Both the position numbers and the translations under genes were made by a program. 10,026 nucleotides of DNA from contig JBEVMS010000055.1 of NCBI GenBank assembly GCA_040508515.1, positions 1 through 10,026 of the forward strand. Reading direction: 5' to 3'. This DNA comes from JBEVMS01 sp040508515 (GTDB lineage: Bacteria > Pseudomonadota > Gammaproteobacteria > Xanthomonadales > Rhodanobacteraceae). Below, one piece after another: positions 8,507 through 10,026 of this stretch. Position 1 is the first letter of the stretch; each line of letters starts with the position of its first letter. The notes under the pieces were generated by a model. It ran no database searches and was not told where the DNA came from. It worked only from the letters and a program-made list of their open reading frames with translations.

Positions 8507-8524
8507 CCGGCAGTTGGCTGCCGG
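8507..8524 (-). other. Perfect hairpin in the rpoZ-spoT gap
   Basis: CCGGCAG (8507-8513) and CTGCCGG (8518-8524) are perfectly complementary around the loop TTGG. It lies in the 141-base gap, 50 bases before the spoT ATG in the direction of transcription. The minus strand continues GTTCTCG, not a U-run, so it is not a clear terminator. It may be a leader structure or an mRNA processing site. Confidence 0.45.
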
Positions 8525-8542
8525 CGACTATCGAACCGCGCG

Positions 8543-8560
8543 CACCCTTGCCACCCTTGC
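8543..8560 (-). repeat. Tandem 9-base repeat in the rpoZ-spoT gap
   Basis: CACCCTTGC occurs twice head to tail at 8543-8551 and 8552-8560 (minus strand GCAAGGGTG twice). Each copy holds a purine-rich AAGGG resembling a ribosome binding site, but the GTG codons next to them reach a stop within a few codons. No function can be assigned. Confidence 0.5.
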
Positions 8561-8598
8561 GGGTACAGACGCGGTGCGGTCGACAGCCACAGTCCATC

Positions 8599-8889
8599 TC
8601 AGTCGTCTCCGCCCTTGGAAAGGTCGTCATCGACTTCGGCGGCCGCCCACTCCAGCGCTTCGCGCTCGGCACGTTCGCGCTCGGCACGATCGATCTCGTC
8701 GATGGTGGCCTGATCGATGCGACGACCGGCGATTTCGCGCAATGCCAGCACGGTCGGCTTGTCATGGTCAGGGTTGACCGCCGGATCGGCGCCATTGGCA
8801 AGTTGGCGGGCGCGCTTGGTGGCCATCAATACCAGCTCGAAACGGTTGTCGACTACCTCTAGGCAGTCTTCCACGGTAATGCGGGCCAT
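8599..8889 (-). CDS. rpoZ: DNA-directed RNA polymerase omega subunit
   Basis: Small subunit that helps fold and assemble beta' in RNA polymerase and, in proteobacteria, forms part of a ppGpp binding site with beta'. The 96-residue product has the family's hallmark N-terminus MARITVEDCLEVVDNRFELV (1-20), then LMATKRARQL (21-30), DKPTVLALREIA (43-54) and an acidic C-terminal tail ending DDDLSKGGDD. The start is the ATG at 8887-8889, with AAGGA seven bases before it. It is the first gene of the rpoZ-spoT-ridA-recG row. Unlike E. coli and Pseudomonas, no gmk lies directly upstream; the neighbour is the divergent mlaA, and rpoZ has a promoter of its own. The ribosome binding site and first base of the ATG lie in a small inverted repeat (TAAGG, loop ATTT, CCTTA at 8889-8902), probably too weak to matter. 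Confidence 0.97.
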   Translation of the reverse strand: MARITVEDCLEVVDNRFELVLMATKRARQLANGADPAVNPDHDKPTVLALREIAGRRIDQATIDEIDRAERERAEREALEWAAAEVDDDLSKGGDD

Positions 8890-8929
8890 AAGGATTTCCT
8901 TAGATAAAAAAGCTACTTATACGGCGTCC

Positions 8930-8958
8930 AGTGTAGCCAGCGACCGCTTGGCTGGCAA
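8930..8958 (-). promoter_or_regulatory. Sigma70-type promoter of rpoZ (probable operon promoter)
   Basis: Minus strand TTGCCA (rc of 8953-8958), an exact 17-base spacer and TACACT (rc of 8930-8935). Transcription would start near 8922-8924, giving a leader of about 33 bases before the rpoZ ATG. Its -35 shares base 8953 with the -35 of the candidate mlaA promoter reading the other way. Confidence 0.62.
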
Positions 8959-8976
8959 TGCGCTGGCGCGTATGAT
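8948..8976 (+). promoter_or_regulatory. Candidate sigma70-type promoter of mlaA
   Basis: TTGGCT (8948-8953), a 17-base spacer and TATGAT (8971-8976). The start would be near 8983, with a leader of about 110 bases to the mlaA ATG. AT-rich -10-like boxes TAGAAT (9033-9038) and TACAAT (9048-9053) lie nearer the gene but have no recognisable -35, so they are weaker alternatives. Confidence 0.5.
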
Positions 8977-8983
8977 GCTCGGT

Positions 8984-9064
8984 TGCACCGGTTCATGCGC
9001 GGCAAGGCCAAGGAAAGGCAGCCGGTGCATAATAGAATACTAGGCGGTACAATTATCTTGCACC
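8984..9064 (+). promoter_or_regulatory. mlaA leader with a three-copy TGCACC/GGTGCA motif
   Basis: TGCACCGG (8984-8991) is perfectly complementary to CCGGTGCA (9022-9029), an eight-base stem with a loop of 30 bases. A third element, TGCACC (9059-9064), can pair with the same GGTGCA (9024-9029). The middle element could therefore pair with the first or the third, but not both. The third copy lies 29 bases before the mlaA ATG. No riboswitch class is recognised. Confidence 0.35.
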
Positions 9065-9093
9065 ACCCCACCCTTCACGCCGCGGACTGATCT

Positions 9094-9990
9094 ATGCCAC
9101 AGCCTTTCGAACCACTAGGGCGCCTCCTGCCGCTCGCTGCGGTGGTCCTGTTGGCCGGCTGCGCCATCGCCAAGCCGCGCACCGATGATCCGCTGGAGAA
9201 CTTCAATCGGCACGTCTACGCCTTCAACAATTCACTGGACAAGGCGGTGATCCGCCCGGTGGCGGTGGGCTATCGCAAGGTGACCAACCCACCGGTGCGC
9301 AACGCGATCAACAATTTCTACAGCAATATCAAACTGCCGATAACCATCGGCAACGATCTGCTGCAGGCTCAGCCCAAGCGGGCGGTGATCAATACCGGGC
9401 GTTTCGTGGTCAACCTGACCATCGGCTTCCTGGGCTTCTTCGATCCCGCCAGCCGCATGGGCATGGCCGAAAACAGCACCGACTTCGGCGTGACGCTGGC
9501 GCGCTGGGGCTTGCCCGAGGGCGATTTCCTGATGCTGCCCTTCGTGGGGCCGACCACCGTGCGCGACATCTGGGCGCTGCCGGTGGATAGCTATCTGTTC
9601 GATCCGTTGAGCTATTACAGCCGCAATCACGACTTCAAGGACGGCCAGTACTACCTGCCTTCGGCGCTCTACTTGGTGACTCTGCGCGCCAATGCCATCG
9701 ACGCTGAGAGTTTCCTCGATTCGGCGTTCGACCCCTATGTGTTCCTGCGTGACGCCTATCGGCAGCGGCGGCTGTACAAGATCTACTACGGCAATCCGCC
9801 GGCCAGTGTGATCAATCAACAGCAGGGCCTTGATGAGCAGGGCTTCGATCCCGAGCAATTGCTTGATCAACAGCATCAGTGGGAGCACCAGCAAAAGAAT
9901 GGCGGTGACGGCCAAACCGCCGCTCCTGCGGCCGGAGCCGCAGTGACAGCACCCGCGAGCAGTACGGCGGCGCCTGCTGCGATGCCGTAA
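9094..9990 (+). CDS. mlaA: Outer-membrane lipoprotein MlaA (VacJ family), intermembrane phospholipid transport
   Basis: Removes phospholipids from the outer leaflet of the outer membrane and passes them to the Mla pathway (MlaC and the MlaFEDB transporter), keeping lipid asymmetry. The 298-residue precursor begins with a lipoprotein signal: a hydrophobic stretch ending in lipobox LLAGC with Cys23. Ala follows the Cys rather than Asp, so outer-membrane sorting is expected. The VacJ core (about 32-225) is clear: DDPLENFNRHVYAFN (31-45), RPVAVGYR (54-61), NAINNFYSNI (70-79), RFVVNLTIGFLGFFDPAS (103-120), ENSTDFGVTLARWG (126-139) and LPFVGPTTVRDIW (148-160). The C-terminus from about 240 is an extra tail, first Gln/Glu/His-rich, then Ala/Pro/Thr-rich from about 274, making it longer than E. 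coli MlaA (251). The ATG at 9094 has a weak GGA seven bases before it, and an in-frame TGA at 9088-9090 blocks a longer start. No other mla gene is in the window. Confidence 0.95.
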   Translation: MPQPFEPLGRLLPLAAVVLLAGCAIAKPRTDDPLENFNRHVYAFNNSLDKAVIRPVAVGYRKVTNPPVRNAINNFYSNIKLPITIGNDLLQAQPKRAVINTGRFVVNLTIGFLGFFDPASRMGMAENSTDFGVTLARWGLPEGDFLMLPFVGPTTVRDIWALPVDSYLFDPLSYYSRNHDFKDGQYYLPSALYLVTLRANAIDAESFLDSAFDPYVFLRDAYRQRRLYKIYYGNPPASVINQQQGLDEQGFDPEQLLDQQHQWEHQQKNGGDGQTAAPAAGAAVTAPASSTAAPAAMP

Positions 9991-10026
9991 TGTCCATCGC
10001 GATGACGCGCACAAAAAAAGGCCGCT

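Noticed and set aside
8995..9090. 31-codon open frame in the mlaA leader, ending at a TGA three bases before the mlaA ATG
   Set aside because: No ribosome binding site before its ATG and no run of a single amino acid typical of attenuator leader peptides. It is more likely chance.
9926..9943. Perfect palindromic stem CTGCGGC-CGGA-GCCGCAG
   Set aside because: It lies within the Ala/Pro-rich coding tail of mlaA, where repeated GC-rich codons easily make such stems, and no U-tract follows.
10011..10026. A-run followed by GGCCGC at the right edge
   Set aside because: It may be the beginning of a terminator hairpin after mlaA, but the window ends before any second arm could be seen.

Overview
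The window reads as an ordinary, gene-dense, high-GC chromosomal segment of a gammaproteobacterium, most likely the Xanthomonadaceae (Xanthomonas, Stenotrophomonas, Lysobacter and relatives). This rests on recalled protein resemblance: a citrate synthase of the Gram-negative hexameric type, a cysteine-free type B ribosomal protein L31, and the gene order rpoZ-spoT-ridA-recG. No database search was run, so genus is not assigned. Eight protein genes are supported. No RNA gene, insertion sequence, prophage, CRISPR array or attachment site is seen, and no gene-free stretch exceeds 300 bases.

Layout. At the left edge (1-560, + strand) is the 3' part of a conserved hypothetical gene that looks like a degenerate nucleotidyltransferase-like protein. 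It converges with citrate synthase gltA (659-1954, -), and a strong hairpin at 594-628 lies between them and can serve both strands. Upstream of gltA are its GTG start with a good ribosome binding site, a leader of about 120 bases and an extended -10 promoter. Next comes rpmE2 (2216-2470, -), with its own sigma70-type promoter and a classic intrinsic terminator. A nucleoside hydrolase (2579-3508, -), recG (3613-5727, -), ridA (5809-6192, -), spoT (6292-8457, -) and rpoZ (8599-8889, -) follow, all on the minus strand and separated by 81-141 bases. Beyond rpoZ, the lipoprotein gene mlaA/vacJ (9094-9990, +) is transcribed away from it.

How the genes fit together. Read in the direction of transcription, rpoZ-spoT-ridA-recG is a probable operon. 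It combines the RNA polymerase omega subunit (part of a ppGpp binding site), the bifunctional (p)ppGpp synthetase/hydrolase, the enamine/imine deaminase and the fork-remodelling helicase. The nucleoside hydrolase behind recG may be co-transcribed and would salvage nucleobases. gltA (TCA cycle entry) and rpmE2 (ribosome) are separate transcription units. MlaA acts in the outer membrane to retrieve mislocalised phospholipids.

The most notable structure is regulatory. The candidate rpoZ and mlaA promoters are back to back with -35 boxes overlapping by one base. The mlaA leader has a three-copy inverted motif that could form alternative hairpins. The ridA ribosome binding site sits inside a hairpin, and the gltA -35 region carries a 9-base direct repeat. 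I found no convincing undescribed multi-gene system. All the genes belong to recognisable families, and the interesting points are modest.
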